From contig NZ_JBLUOA010000001.1 of NCBI RefSeq assembly GCF_048060095.1, forward strand, positions 1,488,001 to 1,552,000: a stretch of DNA of 64,000 nt, in the 5' to 3' direction. Source of the DNA: JBLUOA01 sp048060095 (GTDB taxonomy: Bacteria; Pseudomonadota; Alphaproteobacteria; Rhodobacterales; Rhodobacteraceae). The position numbers and the translations under genes were made by a program. Positions 42,243-50,192 of this stretch are shown here, piece by piece (the stretch's first letter is position 1; every line of letters begins with the position of its first letter). The notes below the pieces were generated by a model. The model was given only the letters and a program-made list of their open reading frames with translations, did no database searches and was not told where the DNA came from.

Positions 42243-43997
42243 TTAAACTAGAACCGCGCCTTTGGTGCCGATGGCAGAAGATGTATCGACTTCGCCCATC
42301 AGCATCTCATTGTGCGGTGCGCCCGACGGGATCATCGGGAAGCAGTTTTCGTGTTTTTCAACCAAGCAATCGAACAGAACCGGCCCGTCATAGGCGAGCA
42401 TTTCCTTGATCGCGTCGTCGAGGTCCGCAGGGTCAGAGCATTGGATGCCCTTCGCCCCGAACGCCTCAGCCAATTTGACGAAATCCGGCAGCGCTTCGGA
42501 CCAGCTTTGGGAGTAACGCTCCCCATGCAGCAATTCCTGCCACTGACGCACCATGCCGAGCCGTTCGTTGTTCAGGATGAACTGCTTGACGGGCAGGCGG
42601 TATTGCGCGGCGGTGCCGAGTTCTTGCATATTCATCAGCCAGCTTGCTTCGCCTGCGACGTTGATGACCAGCGCGTCCGGATGCGCGACCTGAACGCCGA
42701 TGGAAGAGGGAAAGCCGTAGCCCATTGTGCCAAGGCCGCCCGACGTCATCCAACGGTTCGGATCTTCAAACCCAAGGAATTGCGCGGCCCACATTTGGTG
42801 CTGGCCCACTTCGGTGCAGATATAACGGTCGTGGTCTTTGGTCAGCGCTTCCAGCCGTTCAAGCGCGTATTGCGGTTTGATCGTCTTGGTCGATTGGTTG
42901 TAGCGCAGGCATTCGGTTTTTTTCCATTCGTCGATCTGCCCCCACCATTTGCGAAGGCCGTCCGTGTTGGTCTTGGCACCGCGGGATTTCCAGACTTTCA
43001 GGATATCCCCCAGAACGTTCGCAACATCGCCAATGATCGGGAGTTCAACATGGATGGACTTGTTGATGGAGCTTGGGTCGATGTCGATATGCGCCTTTTT
43101 CGATTTCGGGCTGAAATCATCAAGCCGCCCTGTGATACGGTCATCAAACCGCGCGCCGACATTGATCATAAGATCGCAACCGTGCATGGCGAGGTTCGCC
43201 TCATAAAGCCCATGCATCCCGAGCATTCCAAGCCAGTTCTTGCCCGAGGCCGGGTATGCGCCAAGCCCCATCAGGGTCGAGGTGATCGGAAAGCCTGTCG
43301 CATCGACAAGTTCCCGCAGCAAAGCGCTTGCCTTGTCGCCTGAGTTGATGACGCCGCCACCGGTGTAGAAGATCGGACGCTCCGCCGCTTCGATCAGTTC
43401 GACAAGCTCGGCGATCGACTCCGGGTCGCCTTTGACTTGCGGGGCGTAGTGGCTGGTATTCGCGGATTTCGGCGGTGTGTAGATGCCATTGGCGAACTGC
43501 ACATCTTTGGGGATGTCGACCAAAACCGGGCCGGGGCGGCCAGAAGTTGCAACATGAAACGCCTGATGGATCACGTCCGACAGCTTGTCGGTTTCGCGGA
43601 CCAGCCAGTTGTGCTTGGTGCAGGGGCGGGTGATGCCAACCGTGTCCGCCTCTTGAAAGGCATCGTTGCCGATCATGAAGGTCGGAACCTGTCCCGTCAA
43701 AACGACAATCGGGATCGAATCCATCAGCGCGTCGGTCAGACCGGTCACGGCATTCGTCGCGCCGGGGCCAGACGTGACGAGGCAGACGCCGGGTTTCCCG
43801 GTCGACCGGGCATAGCCTTCGGCCGCGTGGACGGCGCCCTGTTCGTGGCGCACAAGGATGTGGCGAATGTCATTCTGCTGGAAAATCTCGTCATAGATCG
43901 GAAGCACGGCGCCTCCGGGGTATCCGAATACCGTGTCCACGCCTTGATCCTTCAAAGCCTGGATCACCATCTTCGCGCCGGTCATTGCCCGTGTCAT
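42243..43997 (-). CDS. ilvB: Acetolactate synthase large subunit
   Basis: 584 aa from ATG 43997, with GGAGA 8 nt upstream; the open frame upstream overlaps the attenuator and is not used. Thiamine-diphosphate enzyme condensing two pyruvates, or pyruvate and 2-oxobutyrate, for valine/leucine and isoleucine. Visible: FGYPGGAVLPIYDE, catalytic Glu in RHEQGAVHAAEGYA, GPGATNAVTGL, FAD-domain middle, and the TPP motif MGYGFPSSIGVQV through NNERLGMVRQWQ. First structural gene behind a leader-peptide attenuator. Confidence 0.96.
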   Translation of the reverse strand: MTRAMTGAKMVIQALKDQGVDTVFGYPGGAVLPIYDEIFQQNDIRHILVRHEQGAVHAAEGYARSTGKPGVCLVTSGPGATNAVTGLTDALMDSIPIVVLTGQVPTFMIGNDAFQEADTVGITRPCTKHNWLVRETDKLSDVIHQAFHVATSGRPGPVLVDIPKDVQFANGIYTPPKSANTSHYAPQVKGDPESIAELVELIEAAERPIFYTGGGVINSGDKASALLRELVDATGFPITSTLMGLGAYPASGKNWLGMLGMHGLYEANLAMHGCDLMINVGARFDDRITGRLDDFSPKSKKAHIDIDPSSINKSIHVELPIIGDVANVLGDILKVWKSRGAKTNTDGLRKWWGQIDEWKKTECLRYNQSTKTIKPQYALERLEALTKDHDRYICTEVGQHQMWAAQFLGFEDPNRWMTSGGLGTMGYGFPSSIGVQVAHPDALVINVAGEASWLMNMQELGTAAQYRLPVKQFILNNERLGMVRQWQELLHGERYSQSWSEALPDFVKLAEAFGAKGIQCSDPADLDDAIKEMLAYDGPVLFDCLVEKHENCFPMIPSGAPHNEMLMGEVDTSSAIGTKGAVLV

Positions 43998-44049
43998 CTG
44001 TTCGTCTCCGTTCCGCTGCCCGTGGGTCGGGCCAAGTCTTGCTCGCAAT

Positions 44050-44077
44050 AAAAAGCCCCCGGTGTTGAAGCGGGGGC
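44050..44077 (-). terminator. ilvB attenuator terminator hairpin
   Basis: On the minus strand GCCCCCG (44077-44071) pairs with CGGGGGC (44061-44055), followed at once by TTTTT (44054-44050). It lies between the leader peptide and the ilvB ribosome site, so it can stop transcription before the operon. Confidence 0.88.
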
Positions 44078-44118
44078 GCATGGGTGTCGATATGGTCTAC
44101 CGTTACCGGCCCATGCGC
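44076..44118 (-). promoter_or_regulatory. ilvB antiterminator pairing
   Basis: GCGCATGGG inside the leader peptide codons (44118-44110) is perfectly complementary to CCCATGCGC (44084-44076). The second arm takes the first two bases of the terminator stem, so the two folds compete at that point. Confidence 0.65.
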
Positions 44119-44150
44119 TGATTTCCTACAATGACGACTAGTGGTGTCAT
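44103..44150 (-). CDS. ilvB operon leader peptide
   Basis: 15-aa peptide MTPLVVIVGNQRMGR with ATG at 44150 and TAA at 44103, behind AAGGAG (44165-44160) with 9-nt spacing. Five consecutive branched-chain codons (Leu CTA, Val GTC, Val GTC, Ile ATT, Val GTA) would stall the ribosome when those charged tRNAs are short. The mechanism is the well-known amino-acid attenuation of proteobacterial ilv operons: stalling favours the antiterminator, free translation favours the terminator at 44050-44077. Confidence 0.88.
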   Translation of the reverse strand: MTPLVVIVGNQRMGR

Positions 44151-44178
44151 GGTCGAAAGCTCCTTGCTTGCGCGGTGA

Positions 44179-44207
44179 GTATTATGGGGCCGGGCGAGGG
44201 GCGTCAA
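44179..44207 (-). promoter_or_regulatory. ilvB promoter (sigma-70 consensus-like)
   Basis: TTGACG (44207-44202), 17-nt spacer, TAATAC (44184-44179). Predicted start about 44172, which places the leader ribosome site and peptide directly after it. Confidence 0.8.
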
Positions 44208-44394
44208 CAGGCAAAACCATCAATAAAGTGTCGTCAGGCGATTATTTATAGCACGATTGTTGCGCGCTGGCGGCTGTGTAGGAAATGAGAGCAAATTTCC
44301 GTCATCCCGCCGCGTTCGGTCAATTTGGTCGGATGACCCACCCGTGTTAGCATGGTGGCGGGAGTCGAGGGTGTGGTGAACAGGGAGAATAGAG

Positions 44395-45480
44395 ATGTGT
44401 GACCACGACCCGATGCAGTGCATCATTCCGCCCCATATGCTCAAGGTGCTTCAGATGCGCGGCGACGCGAAGGTGGCAAAAATGGCCACGGATATGCTCG
44501 CCCAGAACGCGAAGGTGCGCGATGCGCGTCAGGAATTCATGTCGACACGCATGGTTCCAGATGGCTCAACGCCTGAAAGCGCCTTTCTGACGCCTGCCTT
44601 GGCGGAAACCTGCGAAACGGCGGTCTGCAAGCGCGAAATCTATGACGGTCAGGAGAAGGCGGGCCTACCCGGAAAGCTCGCCCGGAAAGAGGGTGATGGG
44701 GAAACGTCCGACCCAACCGTGAACGAAGCCTATGACGGGGCGGGGGCGGTCTTTGACCTCTACGCCAAGGAATTCGGTCGCAACAGCCTTGACGGGAACG
44801 GCATGAAGCTTGTCGCGACGGTCCATCATCGCCGCAAATACAACAATGCCTTTTGGAACGGCGAACAGATGGCCTATGGCGACGGGGATGGTGTGATTTT
44901 CGTCAAGTTCACTGAACTTTCGGTGATCGCACATGAGATGTCGCACGGCGTCGTCCAGTTTTCCGGCGGCCTGCGCTATACCGGGCAATCCGGTGCGTTG
45001 AACGAAAGTTTCGCCGACTGTTTCGGCGCGATGATCCAGCAATACCGGCTGGGGCAGGAAAGCTGTGAAGGCGATTGGCTGATCGGCAAGGGCATCCTGG
45101 GCCCCGACATCCGCGGCGTTGCGCTGAGGAGTATGAAAGCACCCGGAACCGCCTATTCCGACGCGACGCTGGGCCAGGACCCGCAGCCCTATCACATGGA
45201 TTTCTACGTTGATACGACCGACGACAATGGTGGGGTTCACATCAATTCGGGCATTCCAAACCACGCGTTTTACCTGTATTGCCAATACCTTGGTGGCAAT
45301 TCCTGGCAAAAAGCCGGGCAGGTCTGGTATCAGGCGCTTCAGCGCCTAAATAATCCGTTGGCGACGTTCCACGACTGGGCGGCGCAAACCGTTGATGCAG
45401 CACTCAGGCTTTATGGTGTCGGCGCGTTGGAGGTAAATCTTCTGCGGCGGTCATGGAAATTGGTAGGTATCAGCATATGA
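44395..45480 (+). CDS. Protealysin-like M4 metalloprotease
   Basis: 361 aa. Zinc site His180-Glu181-x-x-His184 (VIAHEMSHGVVQF) with third ligand Glu204 in ALNESFADCFG, and catalytic His282 in NGGVHINSGIPNHAFYL. The short N-terminal propeptide begins MCDHDPMQCIIPPHMLKVL, the motif typical of protealysin rather than the long thermolysin propeptide; no Sec signal is present, so it may act inside the cell or leave by another route. Followed after 10 bp by an emfourin-type inhibitor gene. Confidence 0.92.
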   Translation: MCDHDPMQCIIPPHMLKVLQMRGDAKVAKMATDMLAQNAKVRDARQEFMSTRMVPDGSTPESAFLTPALAETCETAVCKREIYDGQEKAGLPGKLARKEGDGETSDPTVNEAYDGAGAVFDLYAKEFGRNSLDGNGMKLVATVHHRRKYNNAFWNGEQMAYGDGDGVIFVKFTELSVIAHEMSHGVVQFSGGLRYTGQSGALNESFADCFGAMIQQYRLGQESCEGDWLIGKGILGPDIRGVALRSMKAPGTAYSDATLGQDPQPYHMDFYVDTTDDNGGVHINSGIPNHAFYLYCQYLGGNSWQKAGQVWYQALQRLNNPLATFHDWAAQTVDAALRLYGVGALEVNLLRRSWKLVGISI

Positions 45481-45490
45481 GGACGCGTTT

Positions 45491-45805
45491 ATGGGATGTT
45501 CGACAGGGGTATTGTGTGCCGCCGTGCTGATTAAGATGACAACAAGCGGTGGTTTTACCGGGCTGGGAACCGGGGGACAGCCGTTGGAACTGGAACTTGG
45601 CGCGTTGCAGGATCAGCAGCGTGAGGCGGTCTGTTCACTTGTTGATCGACTGCCCGCCGCCGCGTCGCAGGAAACGATGGTATCGGACGATATCACCTAT
45701 CGGTTCGAAGTGATTGACGACGACGGCACAAAATCGGTGCATGAAGTGGCGGAGTCGGTGTTGCTTGACGAAGAACTCGACCTGATAGACCGCTTGCAGG
45801 ATTAG
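45491..45805 (+). CDS. Emfourin-type protealysin inhibitor
   Basis: 104 aa, ATG 45491 behind GAGGACG. The core MTTSGGFTGLGTGGQPLELE, acidic middle and C-terminal LDEELDLIDRLQD follow the emfourin family, small slow-tight inhibitors encoded next to protealysin genes. A start at the internal ATG 45536 or GTG 45524 would remove a cysteine-containing N-terminal extension that family members often lack. Expected to form a complex with the preceding protease. Confidence 0.78.
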   Translation: MGCSTGVLCAAVLIKMTTSGGFTGLGTGGQPLELELGALQDQQREAVCSLVDRLPAAASQETMVSDDITYRFEVIDDDGTKSVHEVAESVLLDEELDLIDRLQD

Positions 45806-45808
45806 CCG

Positions 45809-46453
45809 CTAAAGGCCGACGCCTGTGCCCTGCAAAACCCCGTGTTCCAGTGCGTAACGGGTTAGACCAGCGGTCGAACTGATCCCAAGCTTCCGCTTGA
45901 TGTTCTTCCGGTGGGTTTCGACCGTCCGCACCGAAATATCCAGCGCCAGCGCCACATCCTTGTTGGATTTACCCTGCGCAAGCTCCAGCAATATCGTCTG
46001 TTCGCGCGAGGTCAGCGGTTCACGTCCATCCTGCGTTGTCGGCGCGAGGGCCGCAGTGGTGCCTGTGCAAAGATACTGCTCTCCGGCCATGACCTTGCTG
46101 ATCGCCTGCTTGATTTCATCCGTCGGCACGTCCTTCAGGATATAGCCACGCGCGCCGTGACTTAGCGCGGTTGAGATATATTCGGAACTATCGTGCATCG
46201 ACAGGATCAGGATGCGGGTGTCGGGACACCGCTCTAATATCATCTCAGTCGCGGTCAACCCGTTCACGATTGGCATATTGAGGTCGAGCAGGATGACATC
46301 CGGGGCCAACTCCTCCACCCGGTCAATTGCGTCCTGACCGTTTGAAAGCGTGCCGACAACCTTGATGTCATCATAGGTTTCAAGGATCGCTTCGATCCCG
46401 TGCGCGACCATCGGGTGGTCGTCAACGATGAGAACTCTGGTCGGTTCATTCAT
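45809..46453 (-). CDS. NarL/FixJ-family response regulator
   Basis: 214 aa. Receiver domain 1-120 with Asp11/Asp12 and phospho-acceptor Asp57 (VILLDLNMP), Lys in YILKDVPTDE. LuxR-type HTH about 145-208 (LTSREQTILLELAQGKSNKD, VALALDISVRTVETHRKNIK). Overlaps the sensor kinase gene by 4 bp. Likely controls the divergent TRAP transporter operon (inference from position). Confidence 0.94.
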   Translation of the reverse strand: MNEPTRVLIVDDHPMVAHGIEAILETYDDIKVVGTLSNGQDAIDRVEELAPDVILLDLNMPIVNGLTATEMILERCPDTRILILSMHDSSEYISTALSHGARGYILKDVPTDEIKQAISKVMAGEQYLCTGTTAALAPTTQDGREPLTSREQTILLELAQGKSNKDVALALDISVRTVETHRKNIKRKLGISSTAGLTRYALEHGVLQGTGVGL

Positions 46454-47877
46454 GCGCTGGCCTTTGTTTTTCCCTCGGGCGGCAACAGGTGCGATAGCGG
46501 AACCTGTGCCTCGATCACTGTGCCATCGACGGATGACAGCACCCGTAGCGTGCCGTTTAATTGCTCCATCCGTTCTTGCATGTTCCGCAGGCCAAGGCCA
46601 GCCGGGGCGGGGTTTGCTTCGGTCGGTTGTTCGATGCCGTGGCCGTTATCGGCGATCCGCATTGTGCCGCCGTTTCGATGGCCGAACAGTTTGACGGATA
46701 CTTTCGTCGCGTCGGAATGACGTTCGATATTGGTCAACGCCTCTTGCGCGATCCGGTAGAGCGCGATCTTCGCCTCCCCATCCAGCCGGTTGCGGAAGAC
46801 GACGGTTTCAAACTCCATCTCAATGCCCGTCCGCTCCGAAAATTCAGCGGTCAGCGCTTTCAAGGCGGGGCCGAGGCCAAGGTCATCCAGAACGCCGGGG
46901 CGCAGGTCACGGCTGATCCGGCGGACCTCTTGGATTGCGGTGTTGAGGTGGTCGATCCCCTGATCCAGTGTTTCATTCGCGCGGTTATCGCCGCTGGCCA
47001 ACCGCTTGCGGCTGAGTTCCAGCGCGTAGCGAATACCGACGAGGATTTGGCTGATACTGTCATGCAATTCCCGTGCGACGCGCCCGCGCTCTTCCTCCTG
47101 CGTGTCGAAAATGCGTTGGGTCAGTTCCTTCAGTTTCGCGTCAGCCAACCGTCGTTCACGGATATTGATAAGCAGTCCGGTGAGGAAAACCAGAAGGACA
47201 GCCGCCAAGGTAATCGCCCCGATATAAAGGAACGTTCGCGCCACCCGCGCTTCGGTATCCGCGCGGGCTGCCGCGACGCTATCCAGCACATCGTCGATGA
47301 AAACTCCGGTCCCAACTGCCCATTGCCAATCCTGCAAGCCGACAACATAAGACACCATTTGCGCGGTTTCGCCGGTCGATGGCTTCTTCCAAAGATAGGT
47401 GTGATAGCCGCCACCGGTTCGGGCAAGGTCGATCAGTTGATCGGTGACGGGCGTGCCTTCGGCATCCTCAAGCCCGGCCCAGTTGCGCTGAATGAACTCC
47501 GTCTGGCGCGGGCTGACGAGGTTTTGCCCGCCATAATCGTAGACGAAGAAATACCCATCCTGACCATAGAGCATCGCCGCGAGGATCTGCGTAACCTCAA
47601 GCTTCGCTACTTCATCATCCGGCAGCGCGTTGCCGTAAATCGCGGAAAACGCGGTGCGGGCGAGGGCGAGGTAGTTCTTCAGCTCCGCTTTCTTTGCGTC
47701 GATCAACTGACGCTCAAGCGCGGCAATCTCTCGTTCGGCAAGTGCGCGGGATTGAAGTGACACCAGCACCGAAATCGCAGCCACCGCGAGGATCAGCGGT
47801 ACCGTGGCAAGCAGGAACAGCTTTTGTGCGTAGCTCGTCCTGAGCGGCTTTGAGAAAAGGCTTGCAATGCGAAACAT
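46450..47877 (-). CDS. Cache-domain sensor histidine kinase
   Basis: 475 aa. Two membrane helices (about 18-42 and 215-238) flank a periplasmic Cache domain (YGQDGYFFVYDYGGQNLVSP, QDWQWAVGTGVFIDDV). Cytoplasmic part: HisKA_3 dimerisation helix with phospho-His272 in ARELHDSISQILVGIRYALE, then HATPase (EALTNIERHSDATKVSV, MRIADNGHGI, GLGLRNMQERM). Cache domains of this kind bind small organic acids, in line with the adjacent TRAP carrier genes. Divergent from dctP. Confidence 0.94.
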   Translation of the reverse strand: MFRIASLFSKPLRTSYAQKLFLLATVPLILAVAAISVLVSLQSRALAEREIAALERQLIDAKKAELKNYLALARTAFSAIYGNALPDDEVAKLEVTQILAAMLYGQDGYFFVYDYGGQNLVSPRQTEFIQRNWAGLEDAEGTPVTDQLIDLARTGGGYHTYLWKKPSTGETAQMVSYVVGLQDWQWAVGTGVFIDDVLDSVAAARADTEARVARTFLYIGAITLAAVLLVFLTGLLINIRERRLADAKLKELTQRIFDTQEEERGRVARELHDSISQILVGIRYALELSRKRLASGDNRANETLDQGIDHLNTAIQEVRRISRDLRPGVLDDLGLGPALKALTAEFSERTGIEMEFETVVFRNRLDGEAKIALYRIAQEALTNIERHSDATKVSVKLFGHRNGGTMRIADNGHGIEQPTEANPAPAGLGLRNMQERMEQLNGTLRVLSSVDGTVIEAQVPLSHLLPPEGKTKASA

Positions 47878-47990
47878 CTGCTGAGGGTATTTCCTCTTGA
47901 GGATTTGGGCATAGAATGCGAGCGTGACGGCAGCCCGTCAATCGCTGCAGTATCCGTGGTTTTGCCGAAATTGGTAAGAAAAACTTACAA

Positions 47991-48021
47991 AAATACCGGT
48001 TCTACGTAGAAGTTGGTATTT
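47991..48021. promoter_or_regulatory. Nested dyad between sensor kinase and TRAP operon
   Basis: Perfect 12-bp palindrome TTCTACGTAGAA (48000-48011) inside outer arms AAATACC (47991-47997) and GGTATTT (48015-48021), all sharing a centre near 48006. About 90 bp before dctP and 115 bp before the kinase gene. Likely binding site for the response regulator (inference). Confidence 0.55.
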
Positions 48022-48107
48022 ATTCGGCGGACTGCTGCCGCTAGGGTGCCGATTACCAAAAACGCCCAACGTAATGGGTTGGGCATCAATTCGGGAGGAA
48101 ATACCAT

Positions 48108-49190
48108 ATGGATCGTCGTTCTTTCTTGAGAACATCCGCGCTTGGCGGGACCGCCGCAGCGGCATCGACGCTTGCTGCACCGGCCTACGCGCAAGGCAAC
48201 CGGACGCTGACGCTTGTTACGACCTGGGGTCGTGGCCTTGCGGGCGTCCACGACAGCGCACAGCGCTGCGCCGACACGATCACAGCCATGACAGACGGTG
48301 CACTGACAGTCGATCTGAAAGCCGCGGGCGAGCTTGTGGGCGCGTTCGAAGTTTTTGACGCCGTGACATCCGGTCAGGCCGATATGTATCACGGTGCGGA
48401 CTACTATTTCGTAGGCCAGCATCCGGGCTATGCGTTCTTCACGGCTGTTCCGTTCGGCATGACCGCGCAGGAACTTGTGAACTGGTATTACCATGATGGC
48501 GGCCACGAACTGCACGACGAGCTGGGCCAGATTTTCGGCCTGAAATCGTTCCTCGGCGGTAACACTGGCGCGCAAGCTGGCGGTTGGTTCAGCAAGGAAA
48601 TCAGCGGGCCGGAAGACTTCAATGGCCTCAAGTTCCGCATGCCGGGTCTTGGCGGCGAAGCGCTTGGCCGCATGGGTGCATCGGTTCAGAACCTTCCGGG
48701 GTCCGAAGTGTATCAGGCGCTTGCGTCCGGTGCGATTGACGGGACGGAGTGGATCGGCCCGTGGGCGGACGAAAAGGCCGGTTTCCAGGAAATCACCAAG
48801 TTCTACTACACCGCTGGCTTCCATGAGCCGGGTGCAGGCCTGTCGCTCGCAACGAACCGCGACGTCTATGAAAGCCTGAGCCCTGCGCATCAGAAAGTGA
48901 TCGAGATCGCTGCCGCTGAATCCCACCAGTGGAACCTTGCGCAATTCCTGACCAACAACGGTGCGGCGCTTCAGCGCCTGCAATCTGCTGGCGTCAAGGT
49001 TCTCGAATTCCCGGATACTGTCTGGGATGCGATGGGCGCTGCTGCCGACGAAACGCTGCAGCAGTACATGGGCGATGATCTTTACAAGCGCATCTACGAC
49101 AGCGCGATGACGTCGATGAAGGCGTCTTCCGGCTGGCTGACACGGTCCGAAGGTGTATACCGCACCCAGCGTGACCGCATCCTCGGCTAA
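48108..49190 (+). CDS. TRAP transporter substrate-binding protein (TakP/DctP type)
   Basis: 360 aa. Tat-type signal MDRRSFLRTSALGGTAAAAS with cleavage near AYAQG. Binding-protein fold: GGNTGAQAGGWFSKEISGPE, LKFRMPGLGGEALGRMG (the carboxylate-binding Arg), YQALASGAIDGTEWIGPWAD. These segments follow the R. sphaeroides 2-oxo-acid binding protein TakP, so a monocarboxylic or keto acid is the likely ligand. Strong ribosome site GGGAGG. Separated from the permease genes by a terminator, which would give more binding protein than permease. Confidence 0.92.
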   Translation: MDRRSFLRTSALGGTAAAASTLAAPAYAQGNRTLTLVTTWGRGLAGVHDSAQRCADTITAMTDGALTVDLKAAGELVGAFEVFDAVTSGQADMYHGADYYFVGQHPGYAFFTAVPFGMTAQELVNWYYHDGGHELHDELGQIFGLKSFLGGNTGAQAGGWFSKEISGPEDFNGLKFRMPGLGGEALGRMGASVQNLPGSEVYQALASGAIDGTEWIGPWADEKAGFQEITKFYYTAGFHEPGAGLSLATNRDVYESLSPAHQKVIEIAAAESHQWNLAQFLTNNGAALQRLQSAGVKVLEFPDTVWDAMGAAADETLQQYMGDDLYKRIYDSAMTSMKASSGWLTRSEGVYRTQRDRILG

Positions 49191-49208
49191 GCCGATCCGC
49201 GACACTCC

Positions 49209-49238
49209 AAAAGGCCCCCTCATAGCAGGGGGCCTTTT
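49209..49238 (+). terminator. Internal terminator between dctP and dctQ
   Basis: AAAAGGCCCCC / GGGGGCCTTTT, an 11-bp perfect stem with an 8-nt loop. Probably partial, tuning permease expression. Confidence 0.85.
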
Positions 49239-49284
49239 CGGAAACCGCGACCGATAAGGTCGCAAAAATTGGGGAGGATCACCC

Positions 49285-50175
49285 ATGCTGGACGGCATCG
49301 TCTGGTTTTTCAAAAACATCGCACTCGCGTTCTACAACCTCGGCTATGCGGTAACCCATCCGCAGTTGTGGCTGGACTGGGCCAACCCCGAGGCGATCAT
49401 GCGCGTGATTTATTACGGCGGATCGGTTGAGCTGTTCTTCGTCGTGTTCACCACGTTCCTTGTGGTGACAGCGATCGGTCTTTGGAAAAACAGCTTCATG
49501 TGGGGCTGCGTGCGTGCGCTTGAGGGGTTGGCCAATACGCTGGGCCGGTTCGTCGCGTGGGCCGGGCTTTTGATGGTTCTCCAGCAGATCGTGATCGTTT
49601 TCGTGCAGCGCATCTTTGCGCAGGCCGAAATCTCTGTCGGCTTCGGTGCCGCGCTGACCAAAGACGTTAGCTGGTGGGCCGAGGAGTTGAAATTCTACAA
49701 CGCGTTGATCGTGACGCTTTGCGCGACATACACCTTCGTGCAAGGTGGCCATGTCCGCGTTGACCTGATTTACTCCGGCGTCAGCCACCGCACCAAGCGC
49801 ATCATCGACATGTGCGGATCGCTGTTCTTCATGATGCCGTCGGCCATTTTGACGTGGATGTACGGCTGGTATTTCATGTGGCGGCACCTTGTCGTGCCGA
49901 AACCCTCCGCGTCCGACACGCTTGACCGTTTGATGTTGAAAGCCAAGGCGCTGCGCTGGAACGTCGAAACCATCGGCTTTTCGCCAAACGGCTTTAACGG
50001 ATACTTCCTGTTCAAAGTGCTTCTCGTCACGTTTGCAGGGCTCGTCTTCCTTCAGGCAATCGCGTTCTTCTACCGCTCGTTCCTTGAGTGGAAAGAAGGA
50101 CCGGAGAGCGCTGGAAAATACCTCGACAAGGATTCCCTTGGCGAAGGTCAAGAAGCCTACGAAGGCACACACTAA
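49285..50175 (+). CDS. TRAP transporter small permease (DctQ type)
   Basis: 296 aa, longer than the common 160-200. At least four membrane helices plus an added N-terminal helix (IVWFFKNIALAFYNLGYAV), with the DctQ core at WWAEELKFYNALIVTLCATY, QGGHVRVDLIYSGVSHRTKR and MPSAILTWMYGWYFMW. GGGGAGG ribosome site. Forms the membrane complex with the next gene. Confidence 0.88.
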   Translation: MLDGIVWFFKNIALAFYNLGYAVTHPQLWLDWANPEAIMRVIYYGGSVELFFVVFTTFLVVTAIGLWKNSFMWGCVRALEGLANTLGRFVAWAGLLMVLQQIVIVFVQRIFAQAEISVGFGAALTKDVSWWAEELKFYNALIVTLCATYTFVQGGHVRVDLIYSGVSHRTKRIIDMCGSLFFMMPSAILTWMYGWYFMWRHLVVPKPSASDTLDRLMLKAKALRWNVETIGFSPNGFNGYFLFKVLLVTFAGLVFLQAIAFFYRSFLEWKEGPESAGKYLDKDSLGEGQEAYEGTH

Positions 50176-50192
50176 GATTAGGGGCAGAAACC

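Larger units (their letters stand above)
43998..44394. other. 397-bp gap between ilvB and the M4 protease gene
   Basis: From the ilvB side it holds the ribosome site, attenuator terminator, antiterminator, leader peptide and ilvB promoter. The rest (44208-44394) is AT-richer near 44221-44270 and serves as the divergent upstream region of the protease gene; I see no further gene or clear operator in it. Confidence 0.7.

Noticed and set aside
42312..43343. 343-aa plus-strand frame opposite ilvB
   Set aside because: Shadow of ilvB; the minus-strand protein carries all family motifs.
48021..48107. Sigma-54 promoter before dctP
   Set aside because: No GG-N10-GC pair of the TGGCAC..TTGC type could be found in the gap.
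47985..49319. 444-aa minus-strand frame over dctP
   Set aside because: Antisense of a binding protein with clear Tat signal and strong ribosome site.
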